Positions 20,680-33,394 of a stretch of DNA of 64,000 nucleotides are shown one piece after another. Source of the DNA: Welwitschia mirabilis. Taxonomy: Eukaryota; Gnetophyta; Gnetopsida; Welwitschiales. The stretch spans positions 254,854,784-254,918,783 of the forward strand of contig JBOZIK010000001.1 in the NCBI GenBank assembly GCA_051453625.1, written 5' to 3'. Below the pieces are notes generated by a model that was not told where the DNA came from, did not search any database, and was given only the letters and a program-made list of their open reading frames with translations. A program made the position numbers and the translations under genes. The number at the start of each line of letters is the position of its first letter. The first letter of the stretch is position 1.

Positions 20680-23600
20680 TGTCATATCCCATATTTTGTA
20701 GACCTTATTTACTTGAATATTAAGTATATTAAGCTTTTAGTAAAATGGTTAATTATCCTTAATTAAATTCCTTATCAAAATAAGACGTTATTTTAAATTA
20801 ACCTTAGTTTTTATTCTTTATAATTTAACATGAAAATGATAAAAATTATGTTAAAATATTTTTATAAAAAAATATATCCAAACATTTAAAACTAGATAAT
20901 ACCATTATTTGAGGAATTAAAATTACATAATAAACTAATAAATTAAAAATTTCTTGCATGTTATTTACTCATTTAGATTCTTGGTAAATGTGATATGTGT
21001 ACTATATTATGACTAAATATTTTCTTTCTTTATTATGTGATTGATAGATTTTGTGAATTTTGAAATGAATGAGCATTTGAACAAGTACATGCACTCTTAC
21101 CTAGAACCAAGAATGATGAATGAGTAGATTTACTCAACCATGACTTTTATGTTCTTGAGATGTGTAAGGGCACTTTGTTCATAATAGACTCATTGCTTTA
21201 TCATTAGAATCGAAGAGCTTGTCTCATTGTGCTATATGACAATTTTGAGATTTGTACATTTATTCTTTTGATACATGTCTTGGATGAATTAAACTTACTT
21301 ATGAACCTATGAAGGATTAAAAGGGCTAGCATGAGGAAATGATGCATGTAATTAACCTTGCTAATTAAAGTAAGAAGATTACTCACCCTAGTTAGGTGCA
21401 TGGGTTATAAATGTGATTTCTTTTTGTACTCTAATGTCACTTATTACTCATTACACTTATCAATGCTAAATTATGTGATATTATGATCTTGAGCTATGTG
21501 CCTTTATTTATCTATATATAGAGATCTTTTCCTCTCTTATAAAAGGAGATACTTTCCTTTTGTTTCATACATGTGCATTTTCTTTTTCTTTTCTCTTCCC
21601 TTGCCCCACCTTGTCTTTCTTTCATTCTCTTTCTTTAGAGCTTGGAGCTTGAAAGCATGAAGCTAAGGAACTCTTAAGCTTGGATCTTCATTAACCTTCA
21701 ACTATCAAGGTCTTACTAATATTCTCAAGTAAGCTCTTTACTTACGTTGTCCATATAATTTATTTTTTTGTTGCAATGATGTAATATTTCATTAAGAAAT
21801 TATGTATGGGTTTTATGCAATTATGTCATAAAATATTATTCCCTTCTATTGACTCCCACATAAATGTTATAGTGAGATATGAGAGATTTCTTGTGGGTGA
21901 TGGAGGATTACTAATGGATGATTATAGCAAAGTGACCAAGGGATTTCCTATTAAAAAAAAAAAAAAGAAATTTGAGTGCTAATGTTGATTTTAGTATTAT
22001 ATTTTTTTGATCTATTATGTGTTAGAACCATTTGATTAAGGGCAAAGTCTGATCCTTGAAAAAAATCTCTTTAGGCTAGTATTTTTCCATGAAAAATCTA
22101 AAGGCTCATATTAAATGGTTTTTTTTGAATTGATTTTATTTTTCTTTCTACAATGATCTTTCTTTCTATAATTTATTTTTCTTTATATAAGCAATTAGTT
22201 AGTATATTAATTATTTTAATGATTTAAGTTATTGCTTAACTAGTTGTAAAAGCTTTATGATCTTTTTGTTATGGCGAAAAATTAATTTTCCAGAATAGAG
22301 GCATAGGATAAAAACATTATATCTTATTAATTAGTAGGTATAAATTAGTGAAACTTTTTATCTAAGTCTAGGATTGTGTTATTAACATGAAAACATAAAA
22401 CTAGTCATTTTTTTGATGGGTAATTATTTTTAAAAAAATATTTATTAAAATATGTTAGAAAATAAATGTAGAAAATAGTAAGCAAGTAATTCATGTTTTT
22501 GTACCTATTTGTCAATATATTCACAAATTTGAGCATTCTAGACTGTAGAAAATTGAATAATATTTCTAAAAAGATCTTAAATCATTTAAAAACTTAAAGT
22601 ATTTTAAGAGTTATGATCATTTTAGTGTAGTGCAATAGGAGTGTAATTTTAGAAGATTTGACGATCTTTGTCTTTAAATGATAATGATAATGTTAGAAAT
22701 AATATTTTTATAATTCCAAGATAGTTTAAGTTAGATATTATGTGTCTAGTTTCTAAAAATCTACGATAATTTACTTTCTTTATAATTAATTAATTATTAA
22801 TCTTTAACTATGATGTCTCTTTATAGCCCAAAAATGTTATAACTAAAGTTGAAATTATAGAAAAATTATTATACAAAATTTTATAGAGAAATTGAATATA
22901 TAAAATATGTTTCTATTAATAAATTTAAGTTAAATTATCCATAAGTGGTATCTATTTTGTAGAAATACCTCTTTCACCCTTTTTCTTTAGTTTACTCTAA
23001 ATGTGCATAGAGTTTTTACATTAGTAGTTTAAGTAACATAAGTAGTCTCTAACTTATCACTTGTTTTTATTGACTTATAATATAGTCATATAAAATCTTG
23101 GATAAGTGCTTGTTATTTTAACCATTATGCTTAAGCCATACTTTCTTTTGTTTACCTTCTTTACACCAATCCATAGAGATTGTCATATGAGCATGAAAGA
23201 GTATTTCTAGGATTCACATAGCTCTAGGTATGTTTTAGTTTTTTTTAGTACATTATTTTATATTTTTATTATTATTAAAAAATAATGAAAAGAATATTTC
23301 ATTTATTTAGATAGAAAAGAAAAGAAAATAATTCTTTCTTTATCTACATTTTTATTATTATAATCTTCACAAAAAGAAATTTTCTTGAATGATTTCTTTT
23401 TTTATGGTTGTTTCTATAAAATGTACCAAATGATGATTAAAATTATTATAACTAGGTAAATAATTCATTAAATATTCACATTCGTTATACTTATTTAAAT
23501 GCATTTGTATAGTGTATTCGTTGAATAGGGCTAAACTAAGATAATTTGAATAATATTCATCTCCATACTTGGATTTTATCACAAAGGTGGGTTGCATTGA

Positions 23601-24285
23601 ATTTTTTTCTCCATAACCTTTTGGAAGTTGATTGAATCCTCACCCTCCTTTCCTACCCATGTATGAACTTATTCTAACTTAATATCTTAAGCCCTTGGCA
23701 TCGATGAATCAAGTTGTACCATTCGGAGATGCTTCAAGAAAGTGAGGATCATTTGTAGGCCTGCATCTATTTCATGTAGTACTTTTCACCCGTATTGGGG
23801 GTATATTGAGGTGAAGTAAAAGCTTATAAAGTTAAGACCAACCATGTTTGTATAGTTTAAAATTTAAAGTAATCAACTCGCATCTAGAAGGTGGCCGGAT
23901 GTTGGGTTAGAATGCCATTAATTAGAGTTGTGATATCCTATCATATTAGTTAGGTATTATTCTTAAAAATTATTTATGTATGTTGATAACAAGTTTACAT
24001 CTCCTCAACTATATACAAGATAGCTTTTATATACTAAGAATAAATGGAGGACACAAACTTATGACATTGTTCTTGTTTATAAACCAAAACAACCTAGAAA
24101 TTAATTATAAATAAATATATAATAGTATTATGACTTGTTTTTCTTAAAATATAGAAATTCTAATAAAGGAGTAAGTAGAATTTGGTCTTAGAGTCCATTG
24201 TATCTATTAGGTAAAAATATTAAAGAAGAAAGAAAGAAAGAAAAAAAAAGTGCTTAATTAGGGTAAGAGTAAAGAGGGTATCACA
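20680..24285 (+). repeat. 5' LTR of A2
   Basis: 3606 bp, starts TGTCATATCC and ends GGGTATCACA. It aligns throughout with 29762-33394 and with the A1 LTR. TATA box at 21513-21520. A (GAAA)n purine tract lies at about 24219-24250, near the end. Open frames inside, such as 21204-21401 and 23367-23597 on the minus strand, are not supported as genes. Confidence 0.88.
21513..21520 (+). promoter_or_regulatory. TATA box in A2 5' LTR
   Basis: TATATATA followed by GAGATCTTTTCCTCTC, at the same LTR position as in A1 and in the A2 3' LTR. Confidence 0.55.
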
Positions 24286-24287
24286 AA

Positions 24288-24300
24288 TTGGTATTAGAGA
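24288..24300 (+). other. Primer binding site of A2 (initiator Met tRNA type)
   Basis: TTGGTATTAGAGA, one C-to-T change plus a terminal change from TTGGTATCAGAGC, two bases after the LTR. Confidence 0.8.
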
Positions 24301-25450
24301 TTTAGGTTAACTTAAATAGTACTCCTATAAATTTATAATAATATAAGTCCAACTATAATTTTAATAACCTTTTTAATTCATAATTATAAAGTTAGTGGTA
24401 AGCATAATAACCTTAATTCCTAACAGCTATAAAGTTCGTTATGTCCTTAATAATCTTCAACCATAAGTAAAATCAATTACATCCTTGTAATACTAGCTTC
24501 CAAGACAACTTTAACTCCTAGATAAACATGAATTTAATTATATCTTCTAATACTCATGAAGTTAATTATACCTATAATTTTTCTATATCTAAATACATAC
24601 CAAATTATATTTATGTTAGTTCCAATAATTACAAAGATTATACTAATCATAATCCTAGCACTCTAATGATTCTAAAAGTCAATTATATTTGTGATAGATT
24701 CAAAGTATTCATAAGGTTAATTAAAATCCCAACCACTAGATGATCATTAGCTAATAATATTTATGATAATTCTAAATCTCTAAAGAAACTAAAAGGGATG
24801 ATGAATTCAAGTCATTAAAAACTCTATTACCTTATAGCTATAGATGATAATGACTTAAAAGAATTACAATTATCTTACGAATTTAGGAGAATGATCTTAT
24901 ATGACTCCTTAAACAACTTAATCTTTTTTAAGATATATATAACCTTAAGGTGAAAACACATAATCTTATGTGGTCATAACCTTATTTATTCCAAAATTAT
25001 GTTGTCATATAACCTTAAGGTGAAAATACATATTCATAACTTATAAACCTTATCTGTTGAAAATAAAGAAAAGGGATAAACTTGATTATATACTTTGAGT
25101 TATAAATAAGGATTAAGCACCTCGTAATGATAACCATGCCCTTCTTAAGATTATAAAAATATTTCTAAGTTTAACCTTTAATAATACCTATTCTATTTTC
25201 AAATATGATCTCATAAAAATTTCCACTTCTTTTAGATGCCTCGTCATCATCAGTTAAACCTTGGGGTTATCTTAGTTGTACCAAGTAATTAACATTAAGA
25301 GAATTTATAAGAGAGTTAACAATCTAATGATGGAAATCAACCACCATTCAACCTTAATCTAGAAGCACTGATAAATACATTCATGCAATTCCTATAACGA
25401 ACAGTAAATCAAGGTTAAAATCCACAAGTAAATAATGTTATCAATCAATC
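24301..25450 (+). other. A2 leader, no gene seen
   Basis: Untranslated leader aligned with that of A1. It contains a direct repeat of AACCTTAAGGTGAAAA (24941 and 25011, 70 bp apart). The frame 24528-24743 has no recognisable product. Confidence 0.5.
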
Positions 25451-25454
25451 TAAG

Positions 25455-25920
25455 GAAGTGGGTATAAGAAAATTAATTCAAACTTTTATAAAGATAAATC
25501 TACCAAAGTTTGTAGGAGGTTCAAATCCTTTCAAATCAGAAGCATGATTGAGTGATGTTGGAAAATGTTATAGATACCTCAAGATGTGATAAATACAAAA
25601 AGTTATTTTTAGCTATTTATATGTTACAAAAAGAAGCTAACTTATGGTGGAAAATAGAACTAACCAAGTTAGAAGATCTAGAATTTTCATGAGGGAAATT
25701 TGAGCTCATCTTTAAGGAGAGGTATATTACCAAGTTCTATATTCACTAGAAGGTTACAAAATTCTATAATCTAAAACAAGTCCATAATGTAACCATAGCA
25801 TCTCATGAGTGTAAATTTGTAGAATTATTAAGATATATGTCACATATGCATCTAGATGAAGAAGCTAAAGAAAATATATTCATTGATAGTCTTCTTCTTT
25901 CTATTACTATCAAAGTATCA
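25455..25920 (+). pseudogene. gag: A2 Gag, decayed
   Basis: IQTFIKINLPKFVGGSNPFKSEA aligns with the A1 Gag start (in A1 FLEGLNPSK). The rest is broken by several frameshifts and stops but stays alignable at DNA level through 25910, where A1 has DEEAKA. The following 26035-26340 is the single-copy nucleocapsid module. The minus-strand open frame 25926-26426 over it is a shadow. Confidence 0.7.
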
Positions 25921-26539
25921 ATGTTTCAACCTAAGAACCTAGCAAAGGCTATAGAAAAGATAAACATAGAAGAAGAAAACTGGTAATGATAATAACAAAT
26001 TAAAAAAAAAAAAGAAAAAGAACTTCCTCTACGAGGACATATCCTTAAAGGAAATCGATAACAATGTCTTATCAAAATAAGAATTAGCACTTTAGCAAAA
26101 ATAATGTTAGTAGTAGTAATAATAGAAATAAGAATTTTAATTAACCAAAGTAGACCTTGTTGAAAAGAAACTAGAACGTTCTTAGTCAAACCTATGTAAG
26201 TAATCAACCTTATAGATCCAAATTTTAGCAAACTCTTAGTTTGTATCAAAATTAAACTAGTATAATGGATATCAATGCTATTATCATAAAGAAAATCATA
26301 ATATAAGAGAATGTCTATTACATAATAAAAACCTTTCCAAATAATAAACAAAAAAGCCCTAATGATTAAAAAGCATTTCTCAGTAAATAAAACGACATCG
26401 AGTAGTAGTAGATAATCAAGGGGCATAATTTCAGAGTTTTCTTATATAAAGTAAGGCTTTACATAATAATAAACAAATAATTATTTTATTTGATTATAAA
26501 GTAAGACATTGCTTTATACCTCCTAGAATTATTATAAGA

Positions 26540-26790
26540 GAAAAATTATTATTTTATCTAACTGAGGGATACATAAAGTTAGCAAATGGATTTATGTTCA
26601 AAGTTAACCAATAAGTCTAAAACTCTACTTTACCTATAAGTGATGAAGATTTTTATATACAACCAATTGTTATTAACTTAAGAAAATATAACATTGTTTT
26701 GGGTATGAATTGATTAATGTAAAATACAGTAGTTATAAACTGTAAAAAGTATTAAGTAAAAATTATGAATCATGGCCAAAGACTAATCTT
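26540..26790 (+). pseudogene. A2 protease remnant
   Basis: IQPIVINLRKYNIVLGMN, one stop where Trp or Ser is expected, then VVINCKKY. These are the same blocks as in A1 (13640-13860), fitting the end of the chromovirus protease. The active-site triplet is not recognisable. Confidence 0.6.
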
Positions 26791-26929
26791 TATTATAGAT
26801 TAATAGTGGAGAACTTAATTAATAAAAAGCATACAAAAAGAAAAATTAAGAGGGAATCTCTAATTTATATGTTATACCTAAAATCATGTAGCTTAAAGAA
26901 AGGATGAACTTTAGTAAATAACATACCAA

Positions 26930-27800
26930 TACTCCAAGAATATCTTGATGTATTTACAATAGAATTACCAGGAATGCCATCACTTCAAAAAGTTAATTTT
27001 TTCACTAAACTGATCCTAGGAATCCAATCAATTTATAAGGCACTGTATAAAATGTCTCTTCTAGAAATGAAAGAATTAAAAACTCAGCTATAAAAAGGAT
27101 TTATTCATCCTAGTGTATCATCATGAAAAGCACCTGTATTATTTGTAAATAAGAAGGATGAAATACTAAGATTATGCATTAATTATAGATAGCTAGACAA
27201 GGTTATCATCAAGAACAAATATTCAAAACTAAGAATATATGACCTTTTTGATCAATTCAAGCAAGCTAAGGTATTCTCAAAAGTTGATCTAAAATCTATA
27301 TAATATATTCATAAAATAGCATTTGGAATCTAATATGGGCATTATGAGTCTGTTGTTATTCCTTTTGGTTTAATTGATGCCCTTGTAGTATTTATGGGTC
27401 TTATGAATTACATCTTTCAACCACATCTTGATTCCTTTGTAATAGTATTTATTGATATCTTTATTTATTTCAAGACTTATGAAGAGCATAAGAAACACTT
27501 AAGAATAGTATTAAAAACTTTATAGAATTACCAATTATATTCCATCATGGAAAAATGCTCTTTTTGGAAAGAATTCACTTAATTTCTAAGTCATGTAATG
27601 TTCAAAAAAGGTATATCAGTGGATCAAGACAAATTTAGATCAATCATGAAATGGTTAATACCTTTAAATATTGCTAAGGTTGAAATATTTTTTGGTTTTA
27701 TCAAGTACTATCATTGATTCATATTCAACTTCTCTAAAGTATCTTCTTCATTTACAAGCCTTTTAAATAAAAATAAATACTTTCAATGGATATAAAAATA
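26930..27800 (+). pseudogene. pol: A2 reverse transcriptase, one catalytic Asp deleted
   Basis: Motifs in order: EYLDVFTIELPGMPS, APVLFVNKKDEILRLCINYR, stop, [18 protein letters not shown], a deletion of about ten codons where A1 has YHQVQIKEED, HKIAFGI-stop-YGHYES, PFGLIDA, then [12 protein letters not shown] where A1 has IVFIDDILVYSK. One GAT is missing at 27451-27456, so the catalytic pair Asp-Asp is reduced to one Asp. The thumb continues with SKVSSSFTSLL. Inactive. Confidence 0.85.
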
Positions 27801-27819
27801 TTAGCAATCATTTTATTAT

Positions 27820-28260
27820 CTTAAAGAATGCTTAACTAGTACTTTAGTCTTACTAATACTAGATGATTCAAAGACTTTTTCAGTTTATATTGATGCATAT
27901 GAAAAAGGTCTTGGACTAGAGCTTGAACAAAATAAAAAAGTAATAGCTTATCGATCAAGGGTAACTTAAAACTCATGAGATAAATTATCCTCTCCATGAT
28001 CTTGAATTAGCTATAGTAATTTTTGCTTCAAGATTATGGAAGCATTATTTTTATGATGTAAAGTTTCAAATTTAGATAGATCATAATATTTTAAAATCCA
28101 TTGTTAATCAACCAAACTTAAACTTTAAGTAAAGAAAATGGATGAAATTCTTATGTGATTTTGATCTAGAGATTTTATACCATGAAGGTAAGGGAAACAA
28201 GGTTGTAGATGCTATTAGTAGACAATGTTATCTCAAAGCAATCATAAAAATTTAAAGCTA
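27820..28260 (+). pseudogene. pol: A2 RNase H, decayed
   Basis: LTSTLVLLILDDSKTFSVYIDAYEKGLG (first acidic residue kept in YIDA), VIAYRSR, then after a frameshift the LAIVIFASRLWKHYFYD block and the frame with DHNILKS. It matches the A1 RNase H over its length. Confidence 0.75.
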
Positions 28261-28299
28261 AATTCCTATAATTATGCTATAAAAATAAAAATAATGAGA

Positions 28300-29590
28300 A
28301 TTTTCAAAAATTAAAGGACAATTTAGAAAAATTAATAGATTTAGAGCATTTCAGTATTTATTCAAATAGTATTATTAGATTCAAGGGAAGATTTTTAGTT
28401 CTTAATGTAGATGGAACTAGATAGAAATTAATGTTTAAATTTTGTAATCCACCTATAGTAGGTTATCCTGGAGGAACTAAAATGTATCAAAACATATAAA
28501 AAAAATTGGTAGCTGGGGATAAAAAAGGATGTAATATAATTTGTGTCAAGGTTCCTTAATTGTCAACAAGTTAAAGTAGAACATAGAAATCTAGTAGGAT
28601 TACTTTATTCTCATGATATTCTAGAATATAAATGAAATGTGATTCACATGGACTTCATTGTAGAAGTTCCAAATACTCAAAGAAGTAATGACTCTATTAT
28701 GATTACAAGTGATAAAGAACTGAGTTAGCACATTTCATTCTAGTAAAATCTATCTATAATGATAAAGACATAGCTAAAGTATATATTCAAGATGTTATTC
28801 AATTGCATGGTATGCCTTTAGTAATTATATATAATAGAGATTCAAAATTTACTTTTAAGTATTGGTAGGAATCACAAACAGGTTTAAGAACCAAGTTAAA
28901 TATAAGCATCACATTTCATCCTTAAATAGATGATCATCCAAAAAGAGTCAATAAAATTTTAGAAGATCTTATTAGAGCATGTATTATAGATAATCCTAAG
29001 AGTTGGAAAGAGTACCTACCATTGGTATAATTTGCATATAATAAAAATTACTATAATTTAATTTAAATGGCTTCCTTTGAAGCCCTATATAGTAGAAAAT
29101 GTAGAGCACCCACTTTATGGATAGAATCTAAGAACAGATTGATGATAGAATAAAAAATGTTAGAAGAAATCGAAAGTAAAATAAGGATCATTAAGGAAAA
29201 ACTTAAAGAAGTAATAGATAGATAAAATATGTATGCATATCATTGAATAAGGGATCTTGAGTTCAAAATAGATGATCATGTATTTCTTAAAGTTCCATTA
29301 ACAAATAGAGTAATGAGAGAAGTTAAGAGATCAAAACTAATTCCTTGATTCATTAGACCATTTAAAATATTAAAAAGAGTTGGATATATTGCATACAAGC
29401 TTGCTCTGCCCATTTGATTGTTATACATGTATAATGTTTTCCATGTAAGTATGCTAAGAAAGTATGTTTTAAGTCCTTCTCATGTGTTAAATTGGTCTCA
29501 TATTTAGGTGGAACTAGATTATTCAATCATAGAAAATCCATAAGCAGTGCTGGATCAACAAACTATTAATTTATGAAACATGGAGATCCA
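28300..29590 (+). pseudogene. pol: A2 integrase, decayed
   Basis: Readable in order: FKGRFLVLNVDG, NPPIVGYPGGTKMYQ (HHCC site with His changed to Cys/Tyr), the MDFI block near 28650, LVKSIYNDKDIAKVYI, HGMPLVIIYNRDSKF (second catalytic Asp kept), HP-stop-IDDHPKRVNKILEDLI (the catalytic Glu of SERTIQ appears as Lys), RACIIDNPKSWKEYLP, FAYNKNYYN, SFEALYSRKCR, HVFLKVP, IRPFKILKRVGYIAYKLALP and NVFHVSMLRKYVLSPSHVL. The end motif is typical of chromoviruses. At least six stops lie at expected Gln codons. Integrase joined element DNA to the chromosome, but here the active site is lost. Confidence 0.88.
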
Positions 29591-29700
29591 TTGTGTGAAA
29601 ATAAAGTGGAGTAATTATGGTGTTGATGACATTACTTAGGATCTAGAGGAAACAATGAAATATCAATATCCAAATCTTTTTGAATCTCATAATATGTAGA
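29591..29700 (+). pseudogene. A2 chromodomain remnant
   Basis: EIHCVKIKWSNYGVDDIT, a stop where Trp is conserved, then DLEETMKYQYPNLFE. This matches the C-terminal chromodomain of plant chromoviruses (VKVLW.NH.VE.ATWE.E..M...YP.LF), which targets integration to particular chromatin. Confidence 0.85.
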
Positions 29701-29744
29701 TACATGTTCTTAAATTCTTTATGTATCTTGATTTCTAGGAGTGA

Positions 29745-29761
29745 ATCAGTCTATAAGTAGG
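29745..29761 (+). other. Polypurine tract region of A2
   Basis: GTGAATCAG..ATAAGTAGG lies directly before the 3' LTR. It is purine-rich and ends in GGG, as expected for a decayed PPT, but is weak. Confidence 0.4.
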
Positions 29762-32700
29762 GCTCATATCCTATATTTTATATATCTATCTTACTTAATA
29801 AGATATTAAGTATATTAATATTTTAATCAAATGATGGATTACTCTCCTTTAAAGGCCTTTTTAAAATAAGATGTAATTTTAAATTAACCTTAGTTTATAA
29901 TTTTCATAATTACCCTAAAAATGGTAATAATTATATTAAAAGGTTCTTATGTGAAAAATTATCTAAACATTTTAAATTAGATAATATTGTTATGTAAGGA
30001 ACTAAATAAAATGATAAGACTAATAAATTAAAAATTTCAAGAGGACATAGTAATATATTTTACATCTCATTACCTCATTTAAATTCTTGGTAAATGTGAT
30101 AGGTATATTATATTATGAATATACATTTTCTTCCTTCAGATGTGATAGGTATATTATATTATGAATATATATTATATTATATTATTTATTGGTAAATGTG
30201 ATTGATAGATTTTATACATTATGAAACAAATGAGCATGTGAACAAGTACATGCACTCTTACCTAAAACCAAGAATGACAAATGAGTAGATTTACTCTACT
30301 ATGACTTTTATCTTCTTGATATATGTAAGGGAACTTGATTCATAACATACTTATTATTTTATTTATTAGAATTTAAGATTTTATATCATTATGCCACATC
30401 GAAATTTTGAGATTTATGCATTTATTGATTTGATGCATGTCTTAAATGAATTAAACTTCCTTATAAGCCTATGAAGGGTTAAGAAGGAGCTAGCATGAGG
30501 AAATGATGCATGTAATTAAATTTAATAATTATATCAAGAATATTAATCATCTTAATTAGGTACATAAATCATAAATACAATCTCTTTTTGTACTTTAATG
30601 CCACTTATTACCCATCCTACTTATCAATGCTAGACCATGTGATTTTGAGATCTTGAGTTATGTGTCTTTATCTATCTATATATAGATATCATTTCCTCTT
30701 TTTCAAAGAGGATATACTTTTCATTTTTTCATATAAATGCATTTCCTTTTTTCCTTTTTATTTATTTTATTCTTTTGCTTGTATAGCTTGGAGCTTGAAA
30801 GATTGAAGCTAAGCAACTCTTAAACATAAATCTTCATCAATCTTAAACTATTAAGGACTTACTAATCTTTTGAACTGAGATCTTTACTTATATTATCCAT
30901 ATGATCTCTTTGATATTTTAGTAAAATGATGTAGCACTTAAATTAAACCACTATTTATGATATATTATAAAATTATGTTATTCTCTCCCATTAGCTTTTA
31001 CCAAGATGTGGAGAGATATGAGGGGTCTCTTATGTTTGGTGATTGAGATTGCTAATGGATGTTTATGCATAATTCACCACTTCGGGGATTCAATATACAC
31101 TTAGGTACCCATTTTTATTTTGTATTAATATACATAACAATACATTTTTCATTAATTATGAATTAGGTCTATCTTATTAAGGGTAAAGTTTGATTCTTAA
31201 AAATCTCTTTTAGGCTAGTACTCCTTCATGGTAATCCTAAGGCTTAATGTAAACACTTTAGTAAATTGATTTGATTTTTTTTCTAAATTGATTTATATTT
31301 GTATAATGTATTTATTATTTTACTAATTTAAATTATTTTACAATTAGGTGTTGAACCTAGACTATATTTTCTTTAGCAAAAGTTAAATTTTTAAAGTAGA
31401 GGCATAGGACAAAAATACTATAGCTTATTAATTAGTAAATATAAATTAATAAATTTTTTTTTATAAACCTAGGACTGTGTTATAAATGTGATAATGTAGG
31501 AATAGTAATTTTTTGGATGTGTAATATTTTTTAAAAAATTTATTTGTTAAAATATGTTAGAAAATAAATACAAAAGACAGTAAGTAATTAATTTACATTT
31601 TTGTAACTATCAGTTATGATACTATAAACTTGAGCAACCTAACTTATAGGGAACTAAATAATATTTCCAAAACATCCTGAATCATTTGAAAGCATAAAGT
31701 ATTTTGAAAGTTATGGTTATTTTAGTGTAGTATGGTAGGACTATAATTTTAGAAAATCCAATAATTTTTAACCTTAAAAGATGATCTTAGAAATAATATT
31801 TTTAAAATTCCAAGATAGTTTAATTAAATTTTAAGGATCCTATTATGAGTCTAATTTATGAAAAATTATAATAATTTATTCTTGGATTCATAATTAATTA
31901 TTTATTAATTTTTAACTATGATGCCTCTTTAGATCCCAAAAATGTTATAACTAATTTTTTAAATTATAGAAAAAATATTATGTAAAATTTCATAAGAAAG
32001 TTAAGTATATAAGATATATTTCTATCAGTAGCCTTAACTTAAGTTACTTAGAAATAATATTTTAGTTATATAAATATCTCTTTTACCTTTTCCTTTATCC
32101 TACTTTGAATTGTATGCTTATAAGAGTTTTCACCTTGGTAGTTTAATTAGCATAAATATTGTTTGGCTTATTACTTATTTTTGTAACTTATAATGTAGCC
32201 ATATGAATCTTGGATGAAGAGTTATACCTTAACAACCATTATTAAACTATACTTTTTTATTTATCTTTTTTACACAATGAAGATTTTCATATAAGCATGA
32301 AAGAATGTTTCTAGGATTGACATAGCTCCAGGTATGGATTAGTTTTTTTAAGTACATTTTTAAGGTGTGATTTGATAGATTTACATATTTTTATTATTAT
32401 TCAAAGAAAGAAATAGAAAAGAATATTTCCTTTATTTAGATTTTAATTATTGTAATCTTAAATATAAAGATGTTCTAATATGCTTATTTTTTGTTTTATG
32501 ATTATTTCTATAAAATAAATCTAATGATAATTAGAATTATTATAACTAGGTAAATAATCTATTAAATATACACATTAGTTAGACTTGTATGCATGTATTT
32601 ATGTGGTATATTCATTGAATGAAACTAAATCTATATAATCCTCATAATGTTCATTTCCATAGTTGGATTTCATCATGAAAGTGCATTGCATTGCATTTTC

Positions 32701-33394
32701 TTTATAATACCCTTATGGAAGTGAATTTGATTAACACTCTCTTACATTACCCATGTATGAACTTACTATAACTTAGTATATTAATCCCTTTTAATCAATG
32801 GATTATGTTACCTCATCTAAAGATTTTTCAAGGAAGTATGATCATTTGCAAGTATGCATCTACCTCACATACTACTTATCACCTATAGTGAAGATATATC
32901 AAGATAAAGTATAAGCCTATGGGATTGAGACCAATCATATTTGTATAGTTTAAAATCTTAAGTAGAACCAACTCACATCTAGAGCATGGTTGGATATCGA
33001 GTTGGAAGTCCATTAATAGGAGTTGCAACCTCCTATTATATTAGTTATGTATAATTCTTAAGACTATTCATGTATGTTTATAATAAGTTTACATCTCCTC
33101 AATCATTCATAAGATATATTTTATGTGAAAAAAAACTAAAATAGAGGACACAAATTTATGACATCACTATTGTTTGTAAATCAAAATAACATAGGAATTA
33201 ATTATAGATAAACATATAATAGCAATATGATTTATTTTTTTTGAAGATATAAAAATGCTAATAAAGGGATAAGTAAAATTTAATCCTAGGTTTCCCTATG
33301 TCTATGAGTTATAAACATTAAAGAATGGAGGAATAAAAAAGGAAAAAAAGGAAAAAAATGGCTTAATTAAAGTAATAAAGAATAGGGTATCACA
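29762..33394 (+). repeat. 3' LTR of A2
   Basis: About 3.63 kb, aligned with the 5' LTR throughout and ending GGGTATCACA. TATA box at 30677-30684. It differs from the 5' LTR by a local duplication at 30095-30172 and by a longer purine tract at about 33325-33360. No coding region is supported. Confidence 0.88.

Larger units (their letters stand above)
20680..33394 (+). mobile_element. Ty3/gypsy chromovirus A2 (complete-length, inactive)
   Basis: 12.7 kb element with LTRs of about 3.6 kb, Met-tRNA PBS, gag, protease, RT, RNase H, integrase with chromodomain and 3' LTR in the order usual for chromoviruses. The long LTRs and the VFHVSMLRKY plus chromodomain ending suggest the Tekay/Del group. LTR ends are TGTCATATCC and GGGTATCACA. 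No 5-bp target duplication matches (TAATT before, AGCCA after). Many stops make it non-functional. Confidence 0.9.

Noticed and set aside
25926-26426. 166-residue open frame on the minus strand, also partly open at 12510-12760 and 13113-13316
   Set aside because: It is antisense to the decayed gag nucleocapsid module. It recurs because the module recurs, and it has no domain or promoter context.
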